A stretch of DNA of 64,000 nt, from positions 1 to 64,000 of the forward strand of contig BCIJ01000033.1 in NCBI GenBank assembly GCA_001599935.1, given 5' to 3'. Made by a program: the position numbers and the translations under genes. The notes beneath the pieces are model-generated. The model made no database searches. It was not told the origin of the DNA and was given only the letters and a program-made list of their open reading frames with translations. The DNA comes from Holtermannia corniformis (lineage: Eukaryota; Basidiomycota; Tremellomycetes; Holtermanniales). Below, piece after piece: positions 32,731-45,516 of the stretch. The number at the start of each line of letters is the position of its first letter. The first letter of the stretch is position 1.

Positions 32731-33371
32731 ATGACAACACTACCGCTGCTGCCTTCAGACAGTCCATACACAACGCTCTCATACGCACCTCGCTACGGTG
32801 CAGGGCAGCCGCCCTCGCGCACGGGCCTAAGTCGGTCTGCCCGCCGAGCACTGACGGGCGCGGCGCCGGCCGGTGCAGACTTGCATCTTGAGAGCGGCGA
32901 CTTGAGTGAGGAGGAATGGGCACTGGAGAACGAGCAGGTGGGTCTTCTGTGCGGATGGTACTGATCAGAGCTTGACGAGACCTCTCCAGCTGCCAATCAA
33001 GCAGTTTGGCCATCGTTTCCTGGTACCCATCGGTCGCAAACAAACCCAGTGGGAGCTTGACTGCGGAGCGGTCAGTACAGGTAGCAGCTTGCGACTGCGC
33101 TGATTACTCCAAGTCACCCACACCGACCGAGCCGGATCATGAACGACGGCAGGAAGACCGTAATGTTGATTCGGTCGACGTCGATCCCGAGCCACTGGGC
33201 AATGATCAGGAGCCCGAGGGCGTCAACCTCGACGACAGCGTTGAAGACATGGACGCCGATGAGAACGACAATGAGGAAGAAGTAGACGAGGGCGCGAGCA
33301 CGCCTGCCGAAGAGGTGAACAGTGAAACCGAAGGCAGCGAGCAGGCGGCAGAAGGCAGGCTGCGGTATTGA
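32731..33371 (+). CDS. Small acidic protein, Apc15-like (anaphase-promoting complex)
   Basis: Exons 32731-32937, about 32991-33069 and about 33113-33371. The first reads SDSPYTTLSYAPRYGAGQPP and a basic segment. The junction reads LSEEEWALENEQLPIKQFGH RFLVPIGRKQTQWEL, and the C-terminal 80 residues are almost purely acidic (DMDADENDNEEEVDEG). The 'E-x-I-x-FG-xx-(F/W)-(L/I)-x-P-(I/P)-G-xx-(K)T' pattern and acidic tail are those of Apc15/Mnd2, a small APC/C subunit needed for mitotic checkpoint complex turnover. The match rests on one short motif, so other identities are possible. Convergent with MMS2. Confidence 0.45.
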
Positions 33372-33468
33372 CGAGGCAGTGTGTTGTATATCATATGGCC
33401 GCGACTCTGGCAGCGTAAAGACATGTCATGAAACATATGGACAACCAATCCTCGGACTCTGCAGCTCT

Positions 33469-34307
33469 CACTTGCGCGTCTGAGCCTTGGCGAGCATCGC
33501 GAGGTCGAGCGGCGGGAACTCGGATCCCTCTGGCGGCTGTGCCGTCTTGCGGTTGGAAGTAGCGGCCATGTCACTGAGACTCGTCAGCAAGCCAGAGAGC
33601 GAGAAAGAGACCACACGCACCGGCGAAGCTCCACGAGAACCGTCTCCAGCGTCATGTGGCGTTTCCAGCCAGCGAGAGCCGGTAGACGACTAGGGTCGAC
33701 CTGCCAAAGAGTTAGACACAGAACGACATGTCGTTTGCGGAACACTCACCACACCCCGCGCGTCGACACACGGCAGATTGATCCGGCTCTCAAACTTGAC
33801 GAGCGGGGGCGTGTCGGGGTATGTGTCGGCGCAGTGCAGAGTCAGGCTGTAGATTCTGTTCTCGTGCGCAGTCTGACTTGGGTCAGCGCTCGTGAGTGAG
33901 CCGATGACTACGTACGTGAGGAGGACCAAGGATGGTGCCGTTCCACTCGCGCATCTCGAGGTCATCGCCGTCCTGTCGAGATTCCATGTCAGCACATGCA
34001 CGTACACGGACGGTCTTAGTAGCCCACCTTGAGACCATAGCTGCAGCTGCCATCGCCTAGACCCTTCTCACCCTTGTCAAGCTCTTCGAGCAGCCGGAAG
34101 GAGCGAGGAACTGTTGGCGCCAGGGGAAGCCAGTCAAGGTAGTAGTGTAGGATGGAGTGTTCGAATGGACATTGTGGGTGTGCGCATTGGATTGGTGATG
34201 TTGGAGGGAGATGGCATGACGTTGGGAAGAAAAGGGCAGGTCGTCAGCAAGCGAGCAGGACTGGGTCCAGCTTGGACCTTGCAATAGTCTAACTCACCCT
34301 TGGCCAT
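33469..34307 (-). CDS. MMS2: Ubiquitin-conjugating enzyme variant Mms2/Uev1
   Basis: The first coding exon is 10 nt (ATGGCCAAGG, from 34307); an intron of about 180 nt follows, long for this window. Later exons give [40 protein letters not shown] and [19 protein letters not shown]. These continue with [20 protein letters not shown], a [15 protein letters not shown] helix and a C-terminus ending [15 protein letters not shown]. The catalytic Cys environment of E2 enzymes (HPNI...CL) is absent, as in UEVs. Mms2 pairs with Ubc13 to build K63 chains on PCNA in error-free post-replication repair. Full length, no oddities. Confidence 0.9.
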
Positions 34308-35333
34308 GATGTTTGACGTTGATTGAACTGGGCAAAAGGTGGTGAGACGACCAGGTTCACACCGGTCCTCGCTCGCACGGAACCAAAGTGGGCATGAGCA
34401 TATGCTGATGGCGATGTCGCTCACTGTGCTAATCTACGAGCACACCGACTCTTGAGGGGTCTGTACTACAAGCAATGGCCGTGTAGCTGCACTGGTTGAG
34501 ATATGCAGAAACGCAGCAGTCTTTGACTATCGAGCTTCCATCCACAACTACGATTGACCCGCTCCTCGACTTGGTGCCAACACTGTGTACATCTTACTGC
34601 TTGAAGCTGCATGCGTATAGCCGAACGAAGCTGTCACTGTCTTGGTGGTGACGGCTTCGGCGGTCAATCGTCGACCTGCGCTAGACTTGACATGAGATAC
34701 AACATGTTGCTGCCGCCGGCTTCAAGGGAGGCTTTACCAGTCTGGCATGGATATATGGCTACTCACAAACTACAGCTCTGCAATGCATCAGTCATACAGA
34801 AGCGCACCCTTGGCCAGCAGCGTCTTTGCAGCCTTGACCCTCGAAGCGACGCACAAACGCTGTCATGCTGTCCCGGCGGTGCATCCGGCCAACGCTAGCG
34901 GGCAGGGCCAGCACGACGACATCGCCGCCAGACAATCGTATGAACAATGCAGTCGTGCTGCTGACGACCGCCAGAGTGCGATGCAGCTGCCTTTTGTCAA
35001 TCGCTCAAAAGGGCGACTGAGCGGCCTCGTCCGCGGCATCAACAAACTTTGCCTTTGGCTGCTCTTTCTTAACGACCGACCACACCCCAGCACCAGCGAC
35101 CGCGCTCGATCACAGTCCATCCCACAGAACCGCGGCGGATAGAGTGCAAGCGACTGCATTCAGAGAGGGGTCACAGGCGTCGCCATCATTCATCTCGTCA
35201 ACGTCAACGGCTCCTTTGCTTCGTTGCGTAACTTGGGCGTTCCATAGACACCATCACACACACCTTGCTACGTCGCTTGCTTGCACGGGCACGCTACACG
35301 CCGTAGCTCGCGCACAAGCACCCCTATCCCACC
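34308..35333. other. Long upstream region between divergent MMS2 and BEM1
   Basis: About 1.0 kb. A minus-strand frame near 35045-35110 (SVVKKEQPKAKFVDAADEAA) looks more protein-like than its surroundings and might be a small unannotated gene, but I cannot find a matching start or full structure. Otherwise it is probably promoter sequence for both genes. Confidence 0.3.
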
Positions 35334-37587
35334 ATGCGCTCCCTTCGCCGCTCCCTCAACAACAACTCTCAACCGTCACCCTCCTTGCCGACGCAGCCGC
35401 ACCCGGCTGGCATCTCGCGTCCATCAGCAAAGATTGCCCCACCACAAAAGGTCATCCGCGCGCTCTCAACCTATCGTAGTCAGAACCCGCAGGAGCTCAG
35501 CTACAGCAAGGGCGACTTTTGGTATGTGACGGGCGAGCGCGAAGGGTGGTATGAAGCTCTGAGTTCGTCTGCACAGAGCATCGTGTTTGCACCCACGGCT
35601 GACACATGGACAGACCCCCTCACGGGCTCACGCGGTCTCGTACCCAAAGACCAGTTTGAAGAGTTTTCCAAAGGAGGCCGTGCGAGCGGTTCGGCGCAGT
35701 CGGCGGCAGGTTCCAGAGTCAGCAACGGCGAGCAGTGCGTACACCATCCACTGTGGGAGGCTGTGGTCGTAGACTGACGCCGCTGTAGAGTAGCCGGTTC
35801 ATTGCCCAACGACGACCCTATGCGTTCCAGCTCTTCACTTGCTTCTGGGTCAGCTCGGGTGCAATCGCCTGGATCGGCCGGCACCCGCACCACCACGGCA
35901 GCTGGCACACTCAAGCCAAAGCAGGCTCCGTAAGTCTACTTTACACCTCAGAAACCTACTGATCATGCAACAGACTGTACGCCATTGTGCAATACGACTT
36001 TGAAGCAGAGAGGCCTGATGAACTAAATGCTGTGGCTGGAGAGCCCATCGTCGTCATCGCACAGAGCAATCACGAGTGGTATGTGTCGATGCTGCATCAC
36101 ACTCCATGTTAATCCATCACAGGTTCGTCGCCAAACCCATCGGCAGGTTGGGCGGTCCAGGCCTCATCCCTGTCTCGTTTGTCGAGATCCGGGATCCATC
36201 AACCGGTCGCGCCCTCGACGTCATGCCCAATGACATCCCGCAAGTCGAAGAGTGGAAAAAGGCGACGGCCGAGTACAAGGCGTCGTCCATCCCTCTTGGT
36301 CGCTTCGACTTTGACCCCTCGCAGTCGGCAGGAGTAGCCAACAGCCCGTACGCGCCTCAGAAGTCGGCCGTGCAGCCCGAGCCATTACCACCATCAGGCT
36401 CGAGCACAAGTCTGGCGGGCGCATCGAGCAGTCGGCATAATAGTCAACAAGCCACGCAGCGAGCGAGCTCTAGCTCCAAGCCGCCCCCGGCTAATGACCG
36501 GATTCTTCCTCCAGGCTCACTGCTGGCCGCCAGCGTTGTCTCGTTCCACTTTGAAGAGCAATATTGGTTCAGGGTCAACGCAACGTATCTGCCGGACAAC
36601 ACCTCGCTGCCCGCTCTGTCTCTTGGTCTCTACCGACTGTACGAAGACTTTTACGAGTTTCAAATCGCTCTGCTGGCGGCCTTTCCCCGCGAAGCCGGAC
36701 GGTCTACCTCGCCGGCGCCAGGCTCGTCATCACCCCCGCCTCGGATCCTGCCATTCATGCCTGGTCCTCTGGAGGAGGTCAACGACGAGATTACCGAGAC
36801 GAGGCGCGAGGACTTGCATGCGTACCTCAACGATCTGCTCGACCTGCGCGATATCGAGGCCGGTTACATTCTTCGCCACGAGCTCGTGCGAGAGTTCTTC
36901 TCGGTCCGCGCAGGCGATTACCAGACTGAAGTCGATCGGAGAGACATTGAGGATGGCCTGGAAGAGCGTCTGGCGGACCTCAGTGTCAGCGCGAGTCCTA
37001 CGGCCTACCAACCTGAGCAGCGTGCTGCCAGCGTCGTCTCCCGGTCTTCGGCGCGGCAGTCGGCTGGAGATCGGGGCGCATCATCGCCTCTTCCATGGGG
37101 ACAACATGGAGGCAGCTCGAGCTCCTCAAGAGGAGCTTCTCCACTGCCAAATATCGACACTTCGAAGCGGCCAGACTCGCAGCCGTACACGCCGCACAGT
37201 GGAAACCAATACGCCACGACGGGGTTGCAAACGGGAGCATCGAGCAGCTCGTGGGGTTCAGCCCACCCATATGCCTCGCAGTCATCTACGCCAGCGGCAC
37301 CGGCCCCGTCCCAGGCTCCAGCATTCATCAAGATCAAGATCTTTGACCCCACGACGGATGACTTGATTGCCATCCGTGCCCCTCCACGGGTGACGTATGA
37401 GCAGTTGCTTGACAAGGTCCGAGATCGCCTCGGCCACGAGGTTCGCAGCCTGCGGTACCGTATCTCGGGCGGGGCGGCCGTTGGTGTCTCCAGCGGCGGC
37501 ATGTACCGGGATATTGAGAATGATCGCGAGTTGGCCGATTGGCTGGCAAAGGAGGACAAGCTTGTGCTCTACGCTGAGCGCGCGTAG
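35334..37587 (+). CDS. BEM1: Polarity scaffold Bem1/Scd2 (SH3-SH3-PX-PB1)
   Basis: Exon 1 is 35334-35562; the 51-nt intron 35563-35613 is in frame, and removing it gives the canonical EALNPLTGSRGLVP. SH3-1: RALSTYRSQNPQELSYSKGD FWYV...WYEAL. SH3-2: YAIVQYDFEAERPDELNAVA GEPIVVIAQ...WFVAKPIGRLGGPGLIPVSFVEI. A CI-like segment follows (EEWKKATAEYKASSIPLG). PX: VVSFHFEEQYWFRVNATY...LYEDFYEFQIALL...RILPFMPGPLEEV...LHAYLNDLLDL. PB1 at the C-terminus: FIKIKIFDPTTDDLIAIRAP P...LVLYAERA. Bem1 binds Cdc24 through PB1, Cdc42 and PAK through SH3-2 and phosphoinositides through PX, focusing Cdc42 activation. All domains intact, and the order is canonical. Confidence 0.95.
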
Positions 37588-37842
37588 GCTGTGGCTGACT
37601 CGAAGACATTCTGGCCGGCGATCAAGGGGTCAAGGGGGTGCGGTATCTTGATGCAAGACTCGAGCAGGGTGTGATAGTACTTTGCATGCAAATGTTGGGA
37701 CTAGGTGCCACGGCGAGCAGCAAGGAAGGCGCGGTCACGTGTCACGCAATGAGCTCGGACGCGACGCGTTTCTACCAAAGCTCGTATCGCAGTACGCGGT
37801 GCTGAAGCGCATTCGAGGCAGCGTTGGGGTGGTCAGTGCAGC

Positions 37843-40800
37843 ATGTCGTACAGAGACGGCCGCAAGATGGGTTCCGGCCGCGGTCGAGGCAACAATACGC
37901 GGTTCACGGGCAAGCGGGGTGGCAGCTTTCGTGGTGGTCGGGGCGGTGGACCGAGTCGGGATGCGCCTGCCCCGCGACGAGAAGACGACGGGACACAGGC
38001 TCAGGAACGCTTCGAAGAGGTCAAGATTGCAGATGAGATTGATGAGCGCCTGGGCTTTTGGCGCTTTGAGAGCGCTGCAGCCGCTGGCGAGACAAAAGTC
38101 GGCTGGCTCGTCAACATGCACCAGGTGAGTGCCACGATACAACCAGCATATACTAGTGACTGACTGCTCGCAAGACCCTCCTCACGTCCCCGAACCACGC
38201 CGGTGGTCTGCAGGCTGTCGACTTTTACTTCATCCAGGATGACGGCGGCATGTTCAAGGCTACCATGCCGTTCGAGCCCTACTTTTATGTGGGCTGTCGT
38301 GTAAGTCTTTCAGATCTTCCAAGTCGTCCATATATACAATGAAGTATATTTACGCGTGTCATAGTTTGGCACAGAGACCATCGTGGAAGAGTGGCTCCTC
38401 AAGCTGTTCGAAGGCCTCGTGATCCGGGTTGAGCGAGAAAAGAAGTGGGATCTCAATGTGGTATGTTGAAGCGGTACCCACATGAGCAGCTCGCAGCTAA
38501 CAGCGCCTCTCAAGCCGAATCACTTGCTCGCCGCCCCGCCCGTCTTTCTCAAACTCACCTTTCACAACACTGCCGACCTCTACTCAGTACGACGCGAAAT
38601 TCTACCCTTGGTCGAAACCAACGCTGCATCGCTTGATGCCGTAGATGCGTACGCCGAAGTTGTCAGTGCAGAGGCGGCGGCGGGCGGCTTTGCCGAGGAC
38701 GATGAGCATGGGACCAAGGCGTGGGGTGATGAGGGTGGGAACGATCCCAAGCGCAAGGACCGCGAGCCTGCAGACTGTGTGATCGACATACGCGAGTACG
38801 ACATCAACTACTACCTACGAGTAGCCATCGATCTGAGTGAGTTTGCGCAATCGCCGATGAGCAGCACTGACTTGCACAAGACGTCCGTGTGGGGCTGTGG
38901 TACTCTGTCCGCTCTGTTACGGGACAAACCTCGCTCGAACGCATCCCATCCATCGTCAAACGTGCAGAGCCGGTCGTCATGGCGTACGACATTGAGACCT
39001 CCAAACAGCCACTCAAGTTTCCCGACCAGCAGACCGACCAGATCATGATGATTTCGTACATGATCGATGGTCAGGGGTATCTCATCACGAACCGCGAGAT
39101 TGTCGGCGAGGACATTGATGACTTCGAGTATACTCCGAAGCCCGAGTACGAGGGAGAATTCACCATCTTCAATGAACCGGACGAGGTTGGTCCATACCAG
39201 CATTTGAGAGCGGACACTGACCACCGTCAGCCTGCCTTGATTCGAAGATGGTTTGAGCATATTCGGGACTCGAAACCGACCGTCATCGCGACATATAACG
39301 GAGACTCGTTCGACTTTCCGTTTGTAGAAGCACGAGCAAACATACATGGCATCAGCATGTACAACGAAATCGGTTTCAAGCCCGACAACGAGGGTGAATA
39401 CAAAAGTCGAAGCTGTATGCACATGGATTGCTTTAGGTGCGCAGGCTCCGTAGCCGCGGGCCGTATTGACAATGGCAGATGGGTCAAACGCGATTCTTAC
39501 CTCCCGCAAGGGAGTCAAGGTCTCAAGGCAGTCACCACGGCCAAGCTCGGCTACAATCCCATCGAGCTCGACCCGGAACTAATGACCCCGTCAGTGCAAG
39601 CTTCAACGCGTCGTGACCTTCACTGACTCTCCTGCGTGAAGATATGCCATCGAGCAGCCGCAGCAGCTGGCTTCGTATTCTGTTTCCGACGCAGTGGCGA
39701 CCTACTATCTCTACATGAAATACGTCCATCCCTTCATCTTTTCGCTCTGCAACATCATCCCGCTTAACCCCGACGAGGTGCTGCGCAAGGGTAGTGGAAC
39801 ACTATGTGAGACGCTGCTCATGGTACGTCCGCTGTTGGAATAACCGCTGTGCACTGCTGACCAGTTCCACAGGTGGAAGCCTACGAGGCCCACATCATCA
39901 TGCCGAACCGGCACGAGGAACCGCACGGAATGACCTATGAGGGTCACCTCTTGTCATCCGAGACTTACGTCGGAGGACATGTCGAAGCGCTCGAGGCAGG
40001 AGTGTTCCGCAGTGACATTGCCACTCATTTCAAGGTTGAACCCAGTGCAATCCAAGGGGTATGTCGCTTCCTGTCCAACGTTTGCGGGTACTCAAACGAC
40101 TATAGTTGCTGGACGACTTGGATGCGGCATTGGTATTCAGCCTTGAAGAGGAAGGCAAAATCAAGCTGGAAGATGTCGCCAACTACGACGAAGTTCGAGG
40201 CGAGATCCAGCGAGCACTCGAGCTCATGCGCGACAACCCCAATCGATTTGACAAGCCTCTCATCTATCACCTCGACGTTGCGGCCATGTACCCTAACATC
40301 ATGTTGTCCAATCGACTTCAGCCAGACGCTGTCGTTGACGAAGCCGCTTGTGCTGTCTGTGACTACAATCGCCCGGACAAGACGTGCGACCGGCGCATGG
40401 AGTGGGCTTGGCGGGGTGAATACTTTCCCGCCAAACGTGACGAGATCAACATGGTTCGCCACGCTCTTGAGCAAGAGATGTTCCCGGGCCGCTTTCCGAA
40501 CCAGCCAAAGCGTCGCTTCAACGATCTTAGCAAAGCGGAGCAATCAGCGCTCGTGCAGAAGCGCCTGGGCGATTACTCGCGCAAGGTTTACAAGAAAACT
40601 CACGAGACAAAGGTCGTCAACAAGACAGCCATCATCTGTCAACGCGAGAATTCCTTCTACATCGACACGGTCCGCGCCTTTCGTGATCGGCGTTACGAAT
40701 ACAAGGGCCTGCACAAGACATGGAAGAAGAACCTTGACAAAGCATTCGATAATGGCGGTGCGGTGGCAGAGGTCGATGAAGCGAAGAAGATGATTGTTCT

Positions 40801-43800
40801 TTACGACTCGCTGCAATTAGCGCACAAGTGTATCCTCAACTCGTTCTACGGCTACGTCATGCGCAAGGGCGCGCGGTGGTACTCGATGGAGATGGCAGGC
40901 ATCACCTGTTTGACCGGTGCAAGCATCATCCAAATGGCGCGGCAGCTAGTCGAACGCATTGGGCGTCCCCTCGAACTCGACACAGATGGGATCTGGTGCA
41001 TGTTGCCAGGCGTGTTCCCGGAAAACTTCGACTTCAAACTCAAGAACGGCAAGAAATTCGGCATTTCATACCCCTGCACCATGCTCAACCACCTCGTCCA
41101 CGCCCAATTCACCAACGATCAGTATCACGAGCTCGTCGACAAGGAATCGGGTGTCTACGAGGTGAAGAAGGAGAACAGTATCTTCTTTGAACTCGACGGA
41201 CCATACAAGGCGATGATCCTTCCTTCGTCAAAAGAGGAAGACAAGCTCTTGAAGAAGCGTTACGCTGTCTTCAACCCCGATGGGTCTCTCGCTGAGCTCA
41301 AAGGCTTCGAGGTCAAACGTCGTGGAGAATTACAGCTGATCAAGATCTTCCAATCTCAGATCTTTGACAAATTTTTGTTGGGCTCTACGACCGAGGAATG
41401 CTACGCCGCAGTCGCCGTTGTCGCCGATCAATGGCTAGACATCTTGCAGAGCAAGGCATCCAGCTTGCACGACAATGAGCTGGTAGAGCTCATCGCAGAG
41501 AACCGAAGCATGTCAAAGACACTGGCCGAGTACGGCTCGCAGAAATCGACGTCTATCAGCACGGCGCGGCGTTTGGCCGAATTCCTAGGAGATCAAATGG
41601 TCAAGGACAAGGGACTGTCGTGTCGTTTCATCATTTCGGCCAAACCTGCTGGTGCCCCTGTCACCGAACGCGCCGTACCCGTTGCCATCTTTACCGCGGA
41701 GCCGGCCATCAAGCGCCACTATCTTCGCAAGTGGCTAAAGGACAGCAGTCTCTCCGACTTTGATCTTCGATCCATCCTCGATTGGTCCTACTACACGGAA
41801 CGCCTTGGTTCGGTCATCCAGAAACTCATCACGATTCCAGCTGCTTTGCAAAAGGTCGCGAACCCTGTGCCACGCATTCGACATCCCGATTGGCTCTCCA
41901 AGCGGGTGGCTGCCAAGGAGGACAAGTTTCAGCAGCACAAGCTGACCGACATGTTCGCCAAGATGCAAAATACCAACCGTGCCGGGCCGGACATGGAGGA
42001 CTTTGGTGGTGAAAAGAGCAATGGCATCAAGAGGATGGCTCTCGTCAAACGGAAGTCGAAACCTGCAGTGGCAGTTGAGCCGGATTTCGAAGAGATTGCC
42101 CCTGACCCGATGATCGATTACTCTGGGTGGATCCGGGTCAAGCGTCAAAAGTGGCGCAAGCAAATCGCCGAGCGTGCGCAACGACGCCAGTCGGGTGCTC
42201 ACACTGGCTCGGCGCACGGGACGATCTCGGCGATGATGCACGGTCGATCACGCGGCATGTCATCGCAACGTTGGGACGTTATCCAGGTTGCTCAGACAAA
42301 TCGGCCTGGTGAGTTCAAGCTATGGCTGGCGATCGACGGCAGCTACCAAAGTGTGCGCTTGCGAGTGCCAAGGCAATTCTACTTGAATCTGAAGAAGGCG
42401 CCAACACCTGAAACGTTTTCACCGCGATACGATGCCGTGCCTGTGGTGAAGACGCTGCCACGAGGCCAAACAGCTCGTTTCCTCTACGCCATCTCTGTGG
42501 AGGAACAGGTCTTCATTGAGGGCAACTCGCACTTTTCTAGCTTGATCAACAATCCAAATGTCGAAGGCGCCTTCGAACTGCAGGTGAGTGTCAGCGCATC
42601 GCTCGTGTGCGTGCTCATAGCCCCAGGTGCCACTGGATGTGCGCGCTCTGTTACAACTCGGCACGTCATGTACGCTGAGCACTACAGCCCAGGGTGGCCT
42701 GAACCGTGGGCTTGATCGTGGATTTGATCTGGCCGATCTTGAGAGAGCTGGCGTCACCATCACTCGGCATCGCTATCTCGACAGCGGCAGCGGCGGCCGC
42801 TACCTATTCCTCTTCCATTCGACCATGGACAGTCGCCACATCTATGGCCTCTTTCTACCCGACGGTTTGTGCAAGGTTTTTGTCGTCGACGCCGCGCGCA
42901 ATCGACAACAGCTCCCGAACCCGGCAAGCTACTATCGCGAACAGAGATCTCATCAGTCGCCGGAAAACAGAAATGGCGTGATTGTCTACCCGGAGGAGGT
43001 GAACTTCAGCACCTCGTATCACCCGACCGAATCGTCTGCGCTCAAATCGCTGGCGCGCGAGCTGAACACGTTGAAGCGAGGTCCGACCATGTTGCTCATG
43101 TGCGCGCCGTTCGATCTTGGCTATTATCAAGTCAAGTCACCTCTTTTCTCCGACTTCCCGGTGGTCATGTCGAAACCAGGACGAGAAGAAGACTCTTCGC
43201 TCATGTGGCTACTGCACTCTTCTAGACGCATGGTCACGCGATATTTGCAGATCGCGAGTTGGCTCAAGAGTCAGATCGAGTTTGCATCGCATTACGACGT
43301 ACCGCTCGGAGTATGTAAAGTGACTTTACAAAGCAACCCGCTGACGCATCGAACAGAATCTTGGGACGGATCCCGCCGTTTTCACCGCCGACCTGGATTT
43401 CGCGCGTCGGCTGCAAGCGCAGGACATGATCCTGTGGTGGTCAGCCAATTCACGACCCGATCTCGGTGGTCAAGAAGAGGACACCAACAGCTCATACGTC
43501 GCCGAAGAGCTCGTATCCCCCCGCATCTCCACCAAGGGCGCCTACTCTAGCGTTGTGCTCGAGCTGGACCTTGCAGATCTGGCCATCAATGCCGTCTTGC
43601 AGTCGGCCATAGTCAACGAAATGGAAGGCAGTGGGACGGGCTCACTGGCCTTCGACTCGGCTTCGCACAATCTTGACGATTACGCCAAAGGCCAGGCGCA
43701 TTCGAGTGTCACCCTCGGCGATGCCGTGCTATCAACTCAGACTTTTGGCATCCTCAAGACTATGGTCCGATCGTGGTTTGTCGACAAAGCGAGAGCGCAC

Positions 43801-45303
43801 CTGAAGGGCGGCAATGTTGTTGTGGCCGACGTTGTCGTCAGTCAATTCTGGCGGTGGCTCAGCTCGTCCTCATCCAAGATGTTTGAGCCGGCCTTGCACC
43901 GCTTCTTGCACGGCATCATGCGGAAAACGTTCCTGCAATTGCTCGCCGAGCTGAAGCGCTTGGGCACGCAGGTTGTCTACGCAGACTTTACCCGCATCTT
44001 CTTGCTCACGAGCAAACCAGATGCCGGGAGTGCATTCGCCTTCTCGCAATACCTCGTCACCGCTGCCACTTCGCAAGAGCTGTTCCGTCATCTCGCCATC
44101 GAGGTCACTCAGTTCTGGAACTACTTGGCTTGGCTCGACGTTGCGAACTACGGCGGTATCAGAGTTAGCCCACAACAGGCATCAAGTCGCAATCTTCCGT
44201 CGCGCAAGTTCGAGATCAGCATGGACTGGAACATACAAGCATTCTTGCCGCCTTCCGTACAACCTATCTTTGAACGCACGGTGGCCAACCTGATCTTCCA
44301 TCTCTACCAGGCAAAACTCAAGGCATCCGATGGTCGAACGCCTCTCAGAGCTATCCATAACCTGGACGTCGCCAAGCCGGGCGAGGCTGCTAAGCCGTTG
44401 ATCAACCCAGCCAAAGAAAAGGAGCGGGTGGCTGCTCAACAGAGCATTTCCCATATCCTTACTCGCAAACTCTTGGCAGAGGTCGCCGAAGTCAAAAAGC
44501 GTCAGGCCGCTGCCGCTCTTGATCCGGAACTGGCAGAGTCTTTGGCGTTTCCTGTCCTTCCTGGGGCACACCTCGACAGTCATAGCCCCGCGCTCGAATT
44601 GGTGAAGGCGATCACTGAAGTGTACTCATTGGCTAGCGAACACTCTGTCGAGGTTGGCATTCTCAGGCGCAATCTATTGGACCTGATCGGCGTCCGCGAG
44701 TTTGCCACCGAGGCGGCTTTCAAGAACCCATGTGATTCCCTGGTGATCCCAATGGTCATTTGCGGCAAGTGCAATGGGCTTCGCGACATCGACCTCAGTC
44801 GTGATCCAGACCGGCTGCCGACGATTGATCCCGAAACGGGCGCAATACTGCCGCCGGCAATGAAGACTTGGGTTTGTCAGGTGCGCCTATGGGTACTGAA
44901 TGACTCGGACCAGCTGACGGGTTTGTAGAGATGCAACTCGGAGTATGATCGTCTCCAGATCGAACAACCCCTGATCGAGTTGATTTCAAGAACCCGCACC
45001 GGTTTTCAGATGCAAGATGTAAGCTGATGTGGCCGTTGGCAGGGTTGCGCTGACATGCTCGTCAGGTGGCCTGTGTCAAATGCAATCAGTCCAAGGCGGA
45101 CAACCTAGCTGCGACTTGCAACTGCGGAGGTGGCTTCCGCACAACTTCAAACAAGCTCGACGGCCGGCGTCGATTGAAGATGATTTTGAGCAGTGAGTGC
45201 AAGAGCTGCTTGGTGCGGAGACAAGCTGACTTGGTCAGTTGCGGAGTATCACGAGTTGGATCTGGCGAGAGTGTATGCCTCGAAGACATTGGCGAGGTGG
45301 TGA
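37843..45303 (+). CDS. POL2: DNA polymerase epsilon catalytic subunit A
   Basis: Start [20 protein letters not shown]. Exonuclease motifs: AYDIET (Exo I), [11 protein letters not shown] (Exo II), [14 protein letters not shown] (Exo III). Polymerase motifs: [18 protein letters not shown] (A), [20 protein letters not shown] (B), [12 protein letters not shown] (C). A Cys-rich segment [13 protein letters not shown] between A and B fits the Fe-S/P-domain insertion of Pol epsilon. The inactive C-terminal half follows, with two zinc-binding modules near the end ([13 protein letters not shown]...WVC and [20 protein letters not shown]), needed to bind Dpb2. The end is SKTLARW at 45303. About a dozen 40-55-nt introns. 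Roughly 2,280 aa, the normal length for Pol2. Leading-strand replicase with proofreading; both active sites look intact. Confidence 0.95.
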
Positions 45304-45516
45304 TGCGGAGCTCGTGCCCGGTCATAATCATTGTAGCATAGGAGAAGCAAGCAGTACGTTGTAAATATTGCACATGCACTAAAGTCTGGACCTGTTTCCA
45401 CTCTGAAACGAACTTCTTGCAACAAGGTTTCTGCACGGCAGTGATCATCGGATCGAACCGGGACGAACGTCTATAGTAGTGTCTGTGTGCCCGGCAGGCC
45501 GAAAGGACAGAAGAGT

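Noticed and set aside
37005..37559. Open frame antisense to BEM1
   Set aside because: It mirrors the conserved PB1-coding sequence of BEM1 and has no recognisable content of its own.
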